DNA of 64,000 nucleotides. Origin: JAFGJQ01 sp964495075 (GTDB lineage: Bacteria; Planctomycetota; Phycisphaerae; UBA1845). Shown in pieces: positions 7,888 through 18,427 of the stretch. The translations under genes were made by a program, and so were the position numbers. Location: positions 1 through 64,000 of the forward strand of contig CAZBUJ010000008.1 in the NCBI GenBank assembly GCA_964495075.1, given 5' to 3'. Below the pieces are notes generated by a model that saw only the letters and a program-made list of their open reading frames with translations, did not search any database and was not told where the DNA came from. Each line of letters begins with the position of its first letter. Position 1 is the stretch's first letter.

Positions 7888-9219
7888 TCATCCGGCAGCG
7901 CCCGGACCGGAACAGGTGCAATCCACCGTCTGCCCACGCTCGGGTCCCACACTGATCATCCGCACGGGCACGCCGGCCAGGGCTTCAATCCGGGCCACGT
8001 ACCGCCGAGCCTCCGCGGGCAGGTGTTCGCATCGATGGGCGGTCGACAGGTCGCCTTGCCAGCCGGGCAGGTACTCGTAGACGGGCTCGACGCGGGCCAG
8101 ATCCTCCGCGTCCGCCGGTAGCCCTTCGACGGGCCGACCGCCCAACTGGTACGCCACGCAGATTCCCACCCGTTCCATGCCGCTCAACGTATCCAGGTGC
8201 ATCAGGGCCACTTCGGTGACCCCGCCGACACGGACGGAATACCGGGTGGCCACCGCGTCAAACCAGCCGCAGCGCCGCGGTCGACCGGTGGTCGTTCCGT
8301 ACTCGCTTCCGCGACGCCGGATTTCATCACCGAGCGCGTTGTCGAGTTCCGTGACAAAGGGGCCGGCCCCGACCCGCGTCGCGTACGCTTTCACGACCCC
8401 GATGACCCGTCCCAGCACCCCCGGGCCGACTCCGGCACCGGCCGCCACCCCGTGACCGCTTGTACTGCTGGACGTCACGTAGGGGAAGGTGCCGTGATCG
8501 ATGTCGAGCAGCGTTCCGTTTGCCCCTTCGAACAGCACGCGTCGCCCGTCATCCATCGCCTGATGGAGGTAATGGGTGGTGTCGCAGATCCAGCCGGCCA
8601 CCCGCTCGGCGGCGGGTACCAGTTCGTCCCAGATAGCGTCGAAGCTCAGGCCGCCGTCCTGACCGTAGGTCGCGAGGAACCCGTCCCGTTTTGTACGCAC
8701 GACGGCTTCGAGTCGTTCGCGCAATCGGTCGAGTCGCAACAAATCGCACATGCGAACCGCCCCGCTGCGACGCATCTTGTCGGCGTAACAGGGCCCGATG
8801 CCGCGAGCGGTGGTGCCGATCCGGGCGTCGCCCGCCGCCGCGGCTTCGCCCAGCCGGTCTTCGATCTTGTGGTAGGGCATCACCACGTGGGCCCGGTCGC
8901 TGATCCGAAGATCATCCCCGATGGAAATGCCACGGCCCGTCACTTCCCGGACCTCATCGCACAGCCCCACGGGATCGACGACCACACCCGGCCCGATCAC
9001 GCTGACGACCCCGGGTTGGATCACGCCGGTGGGCAGCAGGTGCAGGGCGAATTTCTGATCGCCGACGCAGACCGTGTGACCCGCGTTGGCCCCGCCGTTG
9101 AATCGCACGACGATGTCGAACTCGCTGGCCAGGCGATCGACGATCTTGCCTTTGCCTTCGTCGCCCCACCCCAGCCCCACCACGCAAGTGTGCGGCGAGC
9201 GGTTTGATCCTGTGGTCAC
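7888..9219 (-). CDS. purA: Adenylosuccinate synthase
   Basis: The 443-residue enzyme joins IMP and aspartate using GTP, the first committed step to AMP. GWGDEGKGKIVDRL is the P-loop, NGGANAGHTV the IMP-binding segment and GTTARGIGPCYADK the next conserved block; the KAYATRVGAGPF and TTTGRPRRCGWFD blocks are intact. The start is GTG 9219, because the P-loop begins only about 15 residues in and no better start is available. No strong Shine-Dalgarno is visible. An intrinsic-terminator-like hairpin lies 20 bases upstream of the start, suggesting attenuation. It precedes uppS by 22 bases. Confidence 0.95.
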   Translation of the reverse strand: MTTGSNRSPHTCVVGLGWGDEGKGKIVDRLASEFDIVVRFNGGANAGHTVCVGDQKFALHLLPTGVIQPGVVSVIGPGVVVDPVGLCDEVREVTGRGISIGDDLRISDRAHVVMPYHKIEDRLGEAAAAGDARIGTTARGIGPCYADKMRRSGAVRMCDLLRLDRLRERLEAVVRTKRDGFLATYGQDGGLSFDAIWDELVPAAERVAGWICDTTHYLHQAMDDGRRVLFEGANGTLLDIDHGTFPYVTSSSTSGHGVAAGAGVGPGVLGRVIGVVKAYATRVGAGPFVTELDNALGDEIRRRGSEYGTTTGRPRRCGWFDAVATRYSVRVGGVTEVALMHLDTLSGMERVGICVAYQLGGRPVEGLPADAEDLARVEPVYEYLPGWQGDLSTAHRCEHLPAEARRYVARIEALAGVPVRMISVGPERGQTVDCTCSGPGAAG

Positions 9220-9239
9220 GGCTGCACCGATCCGGGCAG

Positions 9240-9265
9240 AAAAATGGGGCCCTCCGCAGGCCCCA
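9240..9265 (-). terminator. Intrinsic terminator or attenuator in the purA leader
   Basis: Read on the minus strand, the stem TGGGGCC/GGCCCCA (7 bp, 7-base loop TGCGGAG) is followed directly by TTTTT. This is a textbook rho-independent terminator, but it ends only about 20 bases before the purA GTG. It either ends readthrough from the corrinoid gene or acts as an attenuator of purA. A GGGGC stretch further upstream in the leader could pair with the 3' arm as an antiterminator (inference). Confidence 0.6.
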
Positions 9266-9457
9266 GTACCTTCCCTCGCGGAGCGTAGCCCCGTCCGGCG
9301 CGCCTGTCAAGATGGGCGACGGCGGCCGGCCGCTCTGCCGATTTCCTGCACGGAGCGGTTGCCGGTCGGCGCCGCAGGCGATGGACGGGCAGACGTCCAC
9401 GCCGGGTCGCCGGGCGTGTTTGAATCCGATGCCGCGTGGTGCCCTGGGGCACACCCT

Positions 9458-10135
9458 CTACGCCGCGGGAAGCAGTTGGTCCAGCAAGTCGATCGCGCCT
9501 TGCGGATCGGGAGCGAACCCGGAAGCGCCGATCCGCTTCGCAAAATCGTCGGTCACCGGTGCGCCGCCGACCAGCACCACGGTTTCCGGATGCCGCTGTC
9601 GAATCGCCTCGATGGTGCCCTTCATGTTGATCATGGTGGTGGTGAGCAGGGCGGACAGTCCCACCGCGCAACCCGGATGCTGCTCGACCGCGTCGGCGAA
9701 CCTGGCGGGCGGGCAATCTACGCCCAGGTCGACCACTTTCCATCCCGCGCCTTCGAGCATCATGCACACGAGGTTTTTGCCGATGTCGTGCATGTCGCCT
9801 TGCACGGTCCCGACGACGACCGTACCGCGCGTCGGCATCGAGTCGCCGACAAACGCGGCCCGCAGATGGTTCATGCCCGCATGCATGGCGCGGGCGGCCA
9901 TCAGCACTTCCGGCACGAAGACCTCGTTGTTGCGGAACTTCTCGCCGATCACCGACATCCCGGCGGTCAGTCCCGATTTCAGGATGGCGGCCGCAGGGAT
10001 CCCGCTGGCCAGTGCCTGCTGAACGAGTTCGTCGACCCCGGGCTGCCCGGCCAGGTTCGCCGGATGCCTGGCATTGGCGTCGAGTTTTCCGACTTCCACA
10101 CAGTGCGCTATTCGACGGAGCAGTTCCTGGGACAC
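9458..10135 (-). CDS. Corrinoid (B12-binding) methyl-carrier protein
   Basis: The 225-residue protein has the two-domain layout of MtaC/MttC-type corrinoid proteins: a helical cap at about residues 1-85 (PAAILKSGLTAGMSVIGEKF, FVPEVLMAARAM) and a Rossmann B12 domain at about 90-215. GDMHDIGKNLV supplies the cobalt-ligand histidine, and SALLTTTM and VLVGGAPVTDDFA complete the B12 site. Such proteins carry a methyl group between a substrate methyltransferase and tetrahydrofolate or CoM. GTG 10135 gives family-typical length with AAGGG eight bases upstream; upstream codons look non-coding. No partner methyltransferase or reactivase lies in the window. Confidence 0.88.
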   Translation of the reverse strand: MSQELLRRIAHCVEVGKLDANARHPANLAGQPGVDELVQQALASGIPAAAILKSGLTAGMSVIGEKFRNNEVFVPEVLMAARAMHAGMNHLRAAFVGDSMPTRGTVVVGTVQGDMHDIGKNLVCMMLEGAGWKVVDLGVDCPPARFADAVEQHPGCAVGLSALLTTTMINMKGTIEAIRQRHPETVVLVGGAPVTDDFAKRIGASGFAPDPQGAIDLLDQLLPAA

Positions 10136-10299
10136 GCATGCAACCCTTGACAATAATGAAGACGCGAACCGATGACTCCCAGCGGCGAACACGGCGCGGG
10201 CACCGCAACGGCGCTCCACGAACCCGACCAGTATATCCGTTCCCGAGCTTTGAAATCAAACGCGGGCGCGTGGCGTCGCCCCGGTGCCACGGGAATGCA

Positions 10300-11916
10300 T
10301 CAGGACCCGGCAAGCACCGGAAGCGGGACATCGACGGTCTCGTCGGCGTGGATCGCGGCCGGCGGATCGAACTCGAGTCGCGGCACGGCGCTGGTGCGAA
10401 CCGGCGTGTCGCCGAGGACGGGATCGGTGATGGATATCGACCAGAAGTCTTCTTTTCGGGCGGCGACCCACTCCCGTTGCGGGCTGTCGCCCCGCCCCGG
10501 CCGGGCTCGCATCAGGATCAAGAGCAGCCCGCGGACGTTGTCCATGATGTGCCTGAGGCTCCGCACGCGTTGGAGCCGGCGCCAGAACATGGTCGGGCGG
10601 TTGTAGAACACCTGGTGGGCGCGGGTGTAGGCCGCCTGGATTTCTTCGTGTGAGACGGTGGGCAGCGCGAGCACGGCACTGCTCAGTTCGTAGTCGCTCC
10701 AGTCCTTGGTCGTAAGGTACCCGTTCTCGTCGGCCCATGCGAACATCTGGGTACCGGGGTAGGGCGTGGTGACGTTGAACAGGGCGAGATCCGGATCCAG
10801 GTCCAGCGCGTACTCGATTGTGCGCTGCATCGTTTCCGGCGTTTCGCCCGGATTGCCGAGCATGAACGTCGCCCGCACCTCGAGCCCGACCCGCCGGGCG
10901 AGCTTGATCGCCTGCCGTGTCCGCTCCATGTTGATCGGCTTGCGAATGTTCTCGAGAATCTGCGGGTCGCCGCTCTCCACGCCGAACATGACCTGGTGGC
11001 ACCCGCCCTCCTTCAGGGCCCGGGCCATCGGCTCGCTGAAGCAATCGCACCGGACGAAGGCGGTCCAACTGACGCCCAGCCTGCGCCGCTTCATCAACGC
11101 ACAGAACCGGAGACAGTTCTGCTTGGCGACGGTGAAGGTGTCGTCATAGAACTGAATCTCACGGATGCCGTACCGGCGGCGCAGGTGAGCGATTTCTTCC
11201 ACCACCTTCTCTGCCGACCGGGTGCGCAGCTGTGTCTCCGCGCTGTTGCAGAAGGTGCATCGGCCCGGGCAGCCCCGCGTCATCAGCATGTTGATGGCGG
11301 GCAGGCGCCGGTACGCTCCCAGGGCCGGGTGATACCTGGCCATTGGCACCAGGTGGTAAGCCGGCATGGGCAGGTGGTCGAGGTCCTCGATGACGTCGGC
11401 GGCGGGGTTGTGCACCACGCGAAGACCGCGACGGTAACTCACGCCGGAAATCGTGTCCACCGGCTCGTCGTTCAACAGTCGGGTAAACGTCACTTCGCCG
11501 TCGCCCCGCACGACCCGATCGATGGCCGCGTTCCGCAGGCACTCCGCCGGCATCGCCTCGGCGTGCACGCCCCCCACCACCACCGTGCAGTCAGGGTGGA
11601 TTTCCTTGACCACGCACGCCACGCGGTTGGCCGCGATGGCGGTGGTGGTCATCATGCTAATGCCGACGACGCGTGGCGTGATGCCGCGCAGCGCCGTGCG
11701 GAACTGGTCGATGGACCAGCGTTCGACGTGAACATCCATGACGCGGACGTCGAACCCCTCACGCTCGGCATAGGCGGCGATGCTCAACAGGCCGAGCGGC
11801 GGCATGGCCGCCTTGATACCGTGCCAGATGTTGGCGTCCTTGCTGACCCACGGCGGGTTGATCAGCAAGGCGTCACACGCGGCCACCGGCCGGTCGGGAT
11901 TGGATGGGTGGGCCAT
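10300..11916 (-). CDS. B12-binding radical SAM protein
   Basis: The 538-residue protein starts with a cobalamin-binding domain (about 15-150: LLINPPW, MPPLGLLSIAAYAE, VVGGVHAEAMP) and continues with a radical SAM core (about 205-410). The [4Fe-4S] ligands are C216, C220 and C223 in RGCPGRCTFC. Members of this class methylate or rearrange unactivated carbons. It is the last gene of the minus-strand polysaccharide arm, 117 bases after a methyltransferase gene, suggesting a role in modifying a lipid or glycan made by this locus. The substrate is not deducible. The last 90 residues are family-unspecific. Confidence 0.85.
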   Translation of the reverse strand: MAHPSNPDRPVAACDALLINPPWVSKDANIWHGIKAAMPPLGLLSIAAYAEREGFDVRVMDVHVERWSIDQFRTALRGITPRVVGISMMTTTAIAANRVACVVKEIHPDCTVVVGGVHAEAMPAECLRNAAIDRVVRGDGEVTFTRLLNDEPVDTISGVSYRRGLRVVHNPAADVIEDLDHLPMPAYHLVPMARYHPALGAYRRLPAINMLMTRGCPGRCTFCNSAETQLRTRSAEKVVEEIAHLRRRYGIREIQFYDDTFTVAKQNCLRFCALMKRRRLGVSWTAFVRCDCFSEPMARALKEGGCHQVMFGVESGDPQILENIRKPINMERTRQAIKLARRVGLEVRATFMLGNPGETPETMQRTIEYALDLDPDLALFNVTTPYPGTQMFAWADENGYLTTKDWSDYELSSAVLALPTVSHEEIQAAYTRAHQVFYNRPTMFWRRLQRVRSLRHIMDNVRGLLLILMRARPGRGDSPQREWVAARKEDFWSISITDPVLGDTPVRTSAVPRLEFDPPAAIHADETVDVPLPVLAGS

Positions 11917-12033
11917 GGGCTGGAGCGTCCTTCGCCGGGGCCACGCTCGGCGGCAATGGCCGGGCCGTGGCAGCCGTCTGATGGGTTATCGGAGTGCAAG
12001 CGGACGCGGTGAAGTTATCGCCGACGTAGGAAT

Positions 12034-12813
12034 TCAGGTGGCGGGCGTACCGACCATCACCACCGACTGGCCGAACGGCGGCCGGATAATCCGCTCCGCC
12101 GCGTCCAGAAACGGCACCAGGCGGTTGAAAACGCGGGCCCCCGAGACGGAGATGTCTTCCCGCTTCTGCCAGCAGCTTTGCCACCACCACCCGATGTAGC
12201 CCAGAGCGTTCATGTAGAAGCTGCAGGTGACCCGCAGGCCGGCGGCCTCGAAGGCCCGTCGCAGCGTGCGCCGGCTGTACCGCCGGTGATGGCCGAACGA
12301 GCGGTCCAACTCCCCGTAGATGCTCATATGGGCGGGCACGAGGATGATGACCCGGCCACCGCGGTGACACACCTGCCGCATCCGGTCGAGCCCGCCGACG
12401 TCGTCCTCGATGTGCTCCAGCACGTTGAGGCAGACGGCGGTGTCGTAGTAGCCTTCGGGCACCTGCTCGTTCGGGCACTGTTCAAGAGTGCAGCGGGCGA
12501 ACCGCGTGTTGAGGTGCGGGCGAAAACGGCTTTGCACTTCGTGGTGCGAATCGGCGTCCGGCTCGACCCCGGTGACGTGCTCGTGGTTCAGCAGGAACTG
12601 CGTGATGTTGCCGATGCCGCAGCCGATCTCGCACACCTTGCCCCGGATGAACGGGCGGACCTTATTGAAGATCCAGTGGTTGTAGTTGTAAAGTTCGTCA
12701 ATGAGGCTGAGGCTCGAGCGGACCCGCTGCTCGATCCGCTGAACATGATCCTCCCGGACGTGGACGGCGGGCACGGGGATGGCCGGTGCGGGCATTTCCA
12801 GGGTCGCTCTCAT
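12034..12813 (-). CDS. Class I SAM-dependent methyltransferase
   Basis: The 259-residue protein has the Rossmann motif I as VCEIGCGIGNITQFL (about residue 60), an acidic motif II (VTGVEPD) and motif IV as DTAVCLNVLEHIEDD, followed by GGRVIILVPAHMSIYGELD. This is the UbiE/Methyltransf_11 pattern often seen in polysaccharide clusters. The start is ATG 12813, 32 bases after the stop of the GT39-like gene, so it belongs to the same transcription unit. The acceptor is unknown; glycan or lipid-linked sugar O-methylation fits the context. Confidence 0.82.
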   Translation of the reverse strand: MRATLEMPAPAIPVPAVHVREDHVQRIEQRVRSSLSLIDELYNYNHWIFNKVRPFIRGKVCEIGCGIGNITQFLLNHEHVTGVEPDADSHHEVQSRFRPHLNTRFARCTLEQCPNEQVPEGYYDTAVCLNVLEHIEDDVGGLDRMRQVCHRGGRVIILVPAHMSIYGELDRSFGHHRRYSRRTLRRAFEAAGLRVTCSFYMNALGYIGWWWQSCWQKREDISVSGARVFNRLVPFLDAAERIIRPPFGQSVVMVGTPAT

Positions 12814-12845
12814 AGGTCGGTTATCGGCGGGGGCGGGGGCGTGGT

Positions 12846-14558
12846 TTATCTATCCGCGTGGCGACCGGCGTGATCGCGGCCGGCCAGCGTCGGCGGCGTG
12901 ACCGGGCCGGACAGCAGCAGCAGCACGGGGGTGCCTTCCTCGGCCGACGGGGGGACGGGTCGGACGGACTTGTCCGCGAATCGCGACAGCGTGATCCTGG
13001 GCGGCGTCGCCTGCCACGGCTTCAGGGCGTCCCGCGGCAATGCCACTCCGTAATCCCAGAACTCCGGTTCGCCCCGCAACTGCCGGGGCGTGGCGAGCAG
13101 GTAGGCCCGGCCGGGGCGTGGCAGGGGTCGGCAGCGGTCCTCGATCCGCAGCGCGGCGTGACGCCACCAGTCGCGGGCGTCTTCGTCCGCCGCGACGCGA
13201 AGCCGGGGCCGCAGGGAGGGAGGGAACAGGATGTGAAAACGTTTGTACATCGATGGTGACATGAACACTTCGCGATCGTTGTCCCAGGATTCGATGTCGA
13301 CGATCTGTTGCACGCCGCGAGCCAACTGGGCCGTCGCGCGGTATCGAAAGCCATTCAGATCGTTGGGCCGGGCGTAGGAGACCAGGACGAGTGCCATCGC
13401 GGTGGCAACGACCAGTCCGTTCGTCCACCCGGGTCGCCGCAGATGGCGGGCCACCCCACCGATCAGGCAGGCCAGGCAGAGGGCGAGCGGGATCGCGGCG
13501 GGCAGGGCATGGCGACCGTCGAACTGCGGGTAGGGATGCCATCGCTCCGTGGCGCTCACGGGCACAAACGCGACGAGGAAGTAGAAACTGGCCGCCCAGA
13601 AGAGCATCACCCGCCCCCACCGGTTGACGCATGCCGCCACGGCGGCCGGCCAGAACAGGAATCCCACCCAGCCCCAGCCGGACCGGGCCGGGTCAAACAG
13701 CAGGGTCAACCGTTGCCACACCAGTTGACCGAAGGCGTCCGCTTCGTAGTAGCCCACCTCGGGGAAGAAGCGACCGGCCTGCTGGGTGGATCGCAGGGCG
13801 TGCAGTTTGAACCAGAAATCGTCGGCCGCCCAGGCGTAGAACAGGCCGTCGGCGACGAGCGCGGCGGCGGCCCCGATGGCGATCAGAATGACGGCCGTGG
13901 CGCGCTCGCGCCCCGTCCGACCTGCGTAGAGACAGGCGATCATCACGACGGTGCCGCCGGTGATGACGGCGAAGATCTTGGCGGAACACGCGATGCCCAC
14001 CGCCATGCCCGCGCCGACCCAGCCCGCCCGGCGCCAGCGTCGCCGTTCCGCACGGACGGCGGTCAGTCCGAACGCCACGGCACTTGCCGTCCACAGGCAC
14101 GCGTGGACGTCGGGAAACGCCGCCGTCGACAGGACCCGGAAATAGGGCAGGACGGCGATGATGGTGGCCGCGAGCAGTCCCTCCCGCCAGCCCCACAGCA
14201 ATCGCCCGATCAGGGCAACCACGATCACGCAGAGTACCGACGCGATCAGGGTCGGCAGAATGACCGCCGCTGGGGTGGACCCCAGGAGCGCCACCGAGGC
14301 GACGATGGGCAGCACCATCGTGGATCGGGCCGAATGATGATGCACGCGACGAATGGTCTGGCCGTCGAGAACGTGCTCGGCGGCGTTGAAGTAGCTGCTG
14401 TCGTCGCTGCCCAGCCAGCCGGTGGGATCGGCCATGCGTACCGCGACGGTCAGGGTCAGCATCGCGGCGAAGGCGAGGGCGATCCGGCCCGTGCGGCTCG
14501 GCACGGTCGTCGGGGCCGCGCTGTCGCGGCTGGTATCGGCGGCGGGCATGGTGGTCAT
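12846..14558 (-). CDS. Membrane glycosyltransferase, GT39/PMT-like (GT-C fold)
   Basis: The 570-residue protein has about ten hydrophobic segments in its first 400 residues and a soluble C-terminal part. The first periplasmic loop carries GSDDSSYFNAAEHVLDG, the acidic loop typical of GT-C enzymes that use polyprenyl-phosphate sugars. It probably transfers a sugar on the outer face of the membrane. ATG 14558 overlaps the stop of the upstream gene as ATGA, arguing for translational coupling. The apparent in-frame upstream extension lies inside that gene. Confidence 0.75.
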   Translation of the reverse strand: MTTMPAADTSRDSAAPTTVPSRTGRIALAFAAMLTLTVAVRMADPTGWLGSDDSSYFNAAEHVLDGQTIRRVHHHSARSTMVLPIVASVALLGSTPAAVILPTLIASVLCVIVVALIGRLLWGWREGLLAATIIAVLPYFRVLSTAAFPDVHACLWTASAVAFGLTAVRAERRRWRRAGWVGAGMAVGIACSAKIFAVITGGTVVMIACLYAGRTGRERATAVILIAIGAAAALVADGLFYAWAADDFWFKLHALRSTQQAGRFFPEVGYYEADAFGQLVWQRLTLLFDPARSGWGWVGFLFWPAAVAACVNRWGRVMLFWAASFYFLVAFVPVSATERWHPYPQFDGRHALPAAIPLALCLACLIGGVARHLRRPGWTNGLVVATAMALVLVSYARPNDLNGFRYRATAQLARGVQQIVDIESWDNDREVFMSPSMYKRFHILFPPSLRPRLRVAADEDARDWWRHAALRIEDRCRPLPRPGRAYLLATPRQLRGEPEFWDYGVALPRDALKPWQATPPRITLSRFADKSVRPVPPSAEEGTPVLLLLSGPVTPPTLAGRDHAGRHADR

Positions 14559-16018
14559 CGTGCCAACACGTCCTCGTTCCGGCGACATCCGTCGACCATC
14601 AGCACGCTCGGCCACGGCGACGCATCACCCTGATCGCGTGCGTTGGAAGCCGGCTCCGCCGGGGCGGCGGCGAGGGAATCCAGCAAGGTCGCCAACCTGG
14701 CGGTGAGGTTTCGACGGACGTATGGAGCCAGCGCCTCGCGACGGCACCCGCCGCGGAGGCGCCCCGCCCGCCAATCCGTCCACCACGCCTGCAATTGTCG
14801 GCACACCGCGTCGGCCGACGACGGCACGCGCACGCCCGCGTCGCAGCGCTCCAGGATTCGCTCCGGCTCGCCACCGGGCGGCCCGATGAGCAGAATCGGT
14901 CGCCCGGCGGCCAGGTACTCGTACAGCTTGCCGGGCACGGTCGATAACGCGTTCATCCCCATCGTCGGCACGGGCAGCAGGAGCGCGTCGGCGGCGACCA
15001 TGTGCTCGACGGCCACGCGGTGCGACTGATAGCCGGGGGCCATCACGTCCACCCCGAGGGCGCCGAATCGCCGGCGTGCCTCGTCGGAGAAGTTGCCGAC
15101 GAACCGCACGTCCACCTCGCCCTGCCTCTCACGCACTCCGCTTACGAATCGGGCGAGCCCATCGGCCAGGCCGGGCGCGTAATGGCGCGTGAGGAACCAG
15201 CCGGTGTAGGTGACGTTGAACCGCCGGTGGTCGATGCCGAGCCGGGCCCTGGCCGCGGCGCGGTCCACGCCTTGGAAGTCATCCAGATCCACACCGTTGC
15301 GGATCGTGACGAACTTGTGCGGCTCGGCCGGGACGTGCGACGCCAGCAGCGCCGTCTGGGCCGGCGTGACTCCGACCACCGCATCCGCCCGTTGCAGGAG
15401 GCGTTGTTCGAGCCATCGATGGGCACCGGGCCAGGTCGCGGTGGCGCGATCGAAGCTGTAGTCATCCGTCCACAGGTCGCGGAAGTCGGCCACCCATGGG
15501 CGGCGGGTGATCGTCTTGAGGGACCAGCCGAGCAGATGCACGGAGGGCGGGCTGTAACTGGTGACGATCGCGTCGATGCGCTCGCGGTGTACCAGGCGGA
15601 TCAGTGGTGCGAGGCTGCGCAGGGCCCAGATGATCTGATCATCGGGTACGAGGTAGCGCCCGGCCCGGCTCAAGGCGAGGATCAACCGGCGCGCCAGTGC
15701 GGCCCCCGGCCGCGCCCCGGGCCGGTCCGCATCGAGCAGATGCTCCGGTTCCCATGCCGGCCGCGTGTGATGCGTCAGGTCGCGCGGCAGGTCGTCGGCG
15801 AGCGCCGGATCGGTGGGCAGACGTTTCATGGTCGACGCGGACCACACGACAGGCCGCCACCCGAATTCGCCGAGGTACTTGGCGAACTTCGCGGTTCGCT
15901 GGGTACCCGGTCCGCCGGTCGGCGGGAACACGAGGCTGATCAGCAGGACCCGCCGCGCCGGCCGTGCGGGGCCGAGCGGCGTCACAGTCGTGTCACTGTC
16001 TTGCGGACTCCGGATCAT
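14555..16018 (-). CDS. Glycosyltransferase family 4-like
   Basis: The 487-residue protein has the GT-B layout. The N-terminal half holds VLLISLVFPPTGGPGTQRTAKFAKYL; the C-terminal nucleotide-sugar half holds VTIRNGVDLDDF, KLYEYLAAGRPILLIGPPGGEPERIL, with the E...E donor-binding pattern. It likely adds a sugar to the growing lipid-linked glycan on the cytoplasmic side. ATG 16018 overlaps the previous gene's TGA in an ATGA arrangement; an alternative ATG lies nine bases upstream. Both neighbours are coupled. Confidence 0.83.
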   Translation of the reverse strand: MIRSPQDSDTTVTPLGPARPARRVLLISLVFPPTGGPGTQRTAKFAKYLGEFGWRPVVWSASTMKRLPTDPALADDLPRDLTHHTRPAWEPEHLLDADRPGARPGAALARRLILALSRAGRYLVPDDQIIWALRSLAPLIRLVHRERIDAIVTSYSPPSVHLLGWSLKTITRRPWVADFRDLWTDDYSFDRATATWPGAHRWLEQRLLQRADAVVGVTPAQTALLASHVPAEPHKFVTIRNGVDLDDFQGVDRAAARARLGIDHRRFNVTYTGWFLTRHYAPGLADGLARFVSGVRERQGEVDVRFVGNFSDEARRRFGALGVDVMAPGYQSHRVAVEHMVAADALLLPVPTMGMNALSTVPGKLYEYLAAGRPILLIGPPGGEPERILERCDAGVRVPSSADAVCRQLQAWWTDWRAGRLRGGCRREALAPYVRRNLTARLATLLDSLAAAPAEPASNARDQGDASPWPSVLMVDGCRRNEDVLAR

Positions 16019-17100
16019 ACCGTACATTCGTCCTGCACCATGCGGCGGTACAGAGCTTCCCAGCGATCGAGGCAGGACTGCCATTCGTACCGCTGCTGCA
16101 CCATCTTGCGCCCGGCGTGTCCCATCACGCGTCGTTGCGATTCGAACGCCAGCAGGCCGACGATGGCCTCCGCCAGCGCGGCCGGATCATCGGGCGTAAC
16201 CAGGCGCCCGGTCTGCCCGTCGCGGACCGTTTCGCGGAGGCCGCCCACGCGGCTGGCGACGACCGGGACTTCCATGGCCTGGGATTCGAGGGCGGCCACG
16301 CAGAAGCTCTCGCACAGGGACGGCACGACGCTGAGCTGCCATCGGCCGATGATGTTCGGCAACCGATCGTGCGGCTGCGGTTCGATCCAGGTGATGGCGT
16401 CGTCAACGCAGAGGTCGGATGCCAGGCGCTGGCACGCCTTGCGTTGCGGTCCGTCGCCGACCATCTCGAACCGCACGTTCGGGTGGCGGGCAAGGACGCG
16501 GGGGATCGCGCGGACGAGAACCGTCGGGCCGTACACCGGTTTGAAGCCCTTGAAGAACCCGACGATCGGCGTGGCCGGGACAGGGTCCGGGGCGGGCTTG
16601 AACACGGTCAAGTCCACGCCCATCGGGATGCGCTCGATGGTGTCGAGGGGCAGGTCGGCGAAGGCGGCCACCTCGGCGGCGAAGGCGTCGGAGCAGACGG
16701 CGACGACGTCCGCCATCTGCAACACGTTGCGTCGCATGCGCACGACGTCTTCCGGGTACGCGTCGAGGTCGGGCGGCTTGGTGATGTCGGAGCCGAGCGG
16801 TGACACGAGCAGTCGGCCATGGGCGACCACGCTGCGCGTCAAGGCGAAGTCCTGGATGAACTGGACATGGACGACGTCGTGCTCCTTCATCAGCCTCCGT
16901 ACGCAGGCCGCCCGGCGCTGCAGCCACGGCAGCGGATGCCGCCAACTGAACGGAGGGACGGTGAACCGGTCCACCGTCACGCCGGGGACGTCGCAGGTTT
17001 TATACGAGACAATACGGACGTAGTGGCGGCGCTCGGCGAGCCCGCGGGCGAGCCGTTGCACTCGAACGCTGTTCGCGTCGGCCAGCATACAGATCTTCAT
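16015..17100 (-). CDS. Glycosyltransferase family 4
   Basis: The 361-residue GT-B enzyme shows MKICMLADANSVRVQRLARGL at the N-terminus, then IPMGVDLTVF, VGDGPQRKACQRLA and the donor-site block CESFCVAALESQAMEVPVVAS with its E-x7-E spacing, followed by VGGLRETVRDG. ATG 17100 is preferred over the upstream in-frame TTG at 17106. It lies 43 bases downstream of wzt and overlaps the next glycosyltransferase by four bases. Confidence 0.88.
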   Translation of the reverse strand: MKICMLADANSVRVQRLARGLAERRHYVRIVSYKTCDVPGVTVDRFTVPPFSWRHPLPWLQRRAACVRRLMKEHDVVHVQFIQDFALTRSVVAHGRLLVSPLGSDITKPPDLDAYPEDVVRMRRNVLQMADVVAVCSDAFAAEVAAFADLPLDTIERIPMGVDLTVFKPAPDPVPATPIVGFFKGFKPVYGPTVLVRAIPRVLARHPNVRFEMVGDGPQRKACQRLASDLCVDDAITWIEPQPHDRLPNIIGRWQLSVVPSLCESFCVAALESQAMEVPVVASRVGGLRETVRDGQTGRLVTPDDPAALAEAIVGLLAFESQRRVMGHAGRKMVQQRYEWQSCLDRWEALYRRMVQDECTV

Positions 17101-17143
17101 GGGCAATCATCCATGCTTCCGTCCCCCCCGAATCCCGTGTTGC

Positions 17144-18427
<1,284 letters not shown>

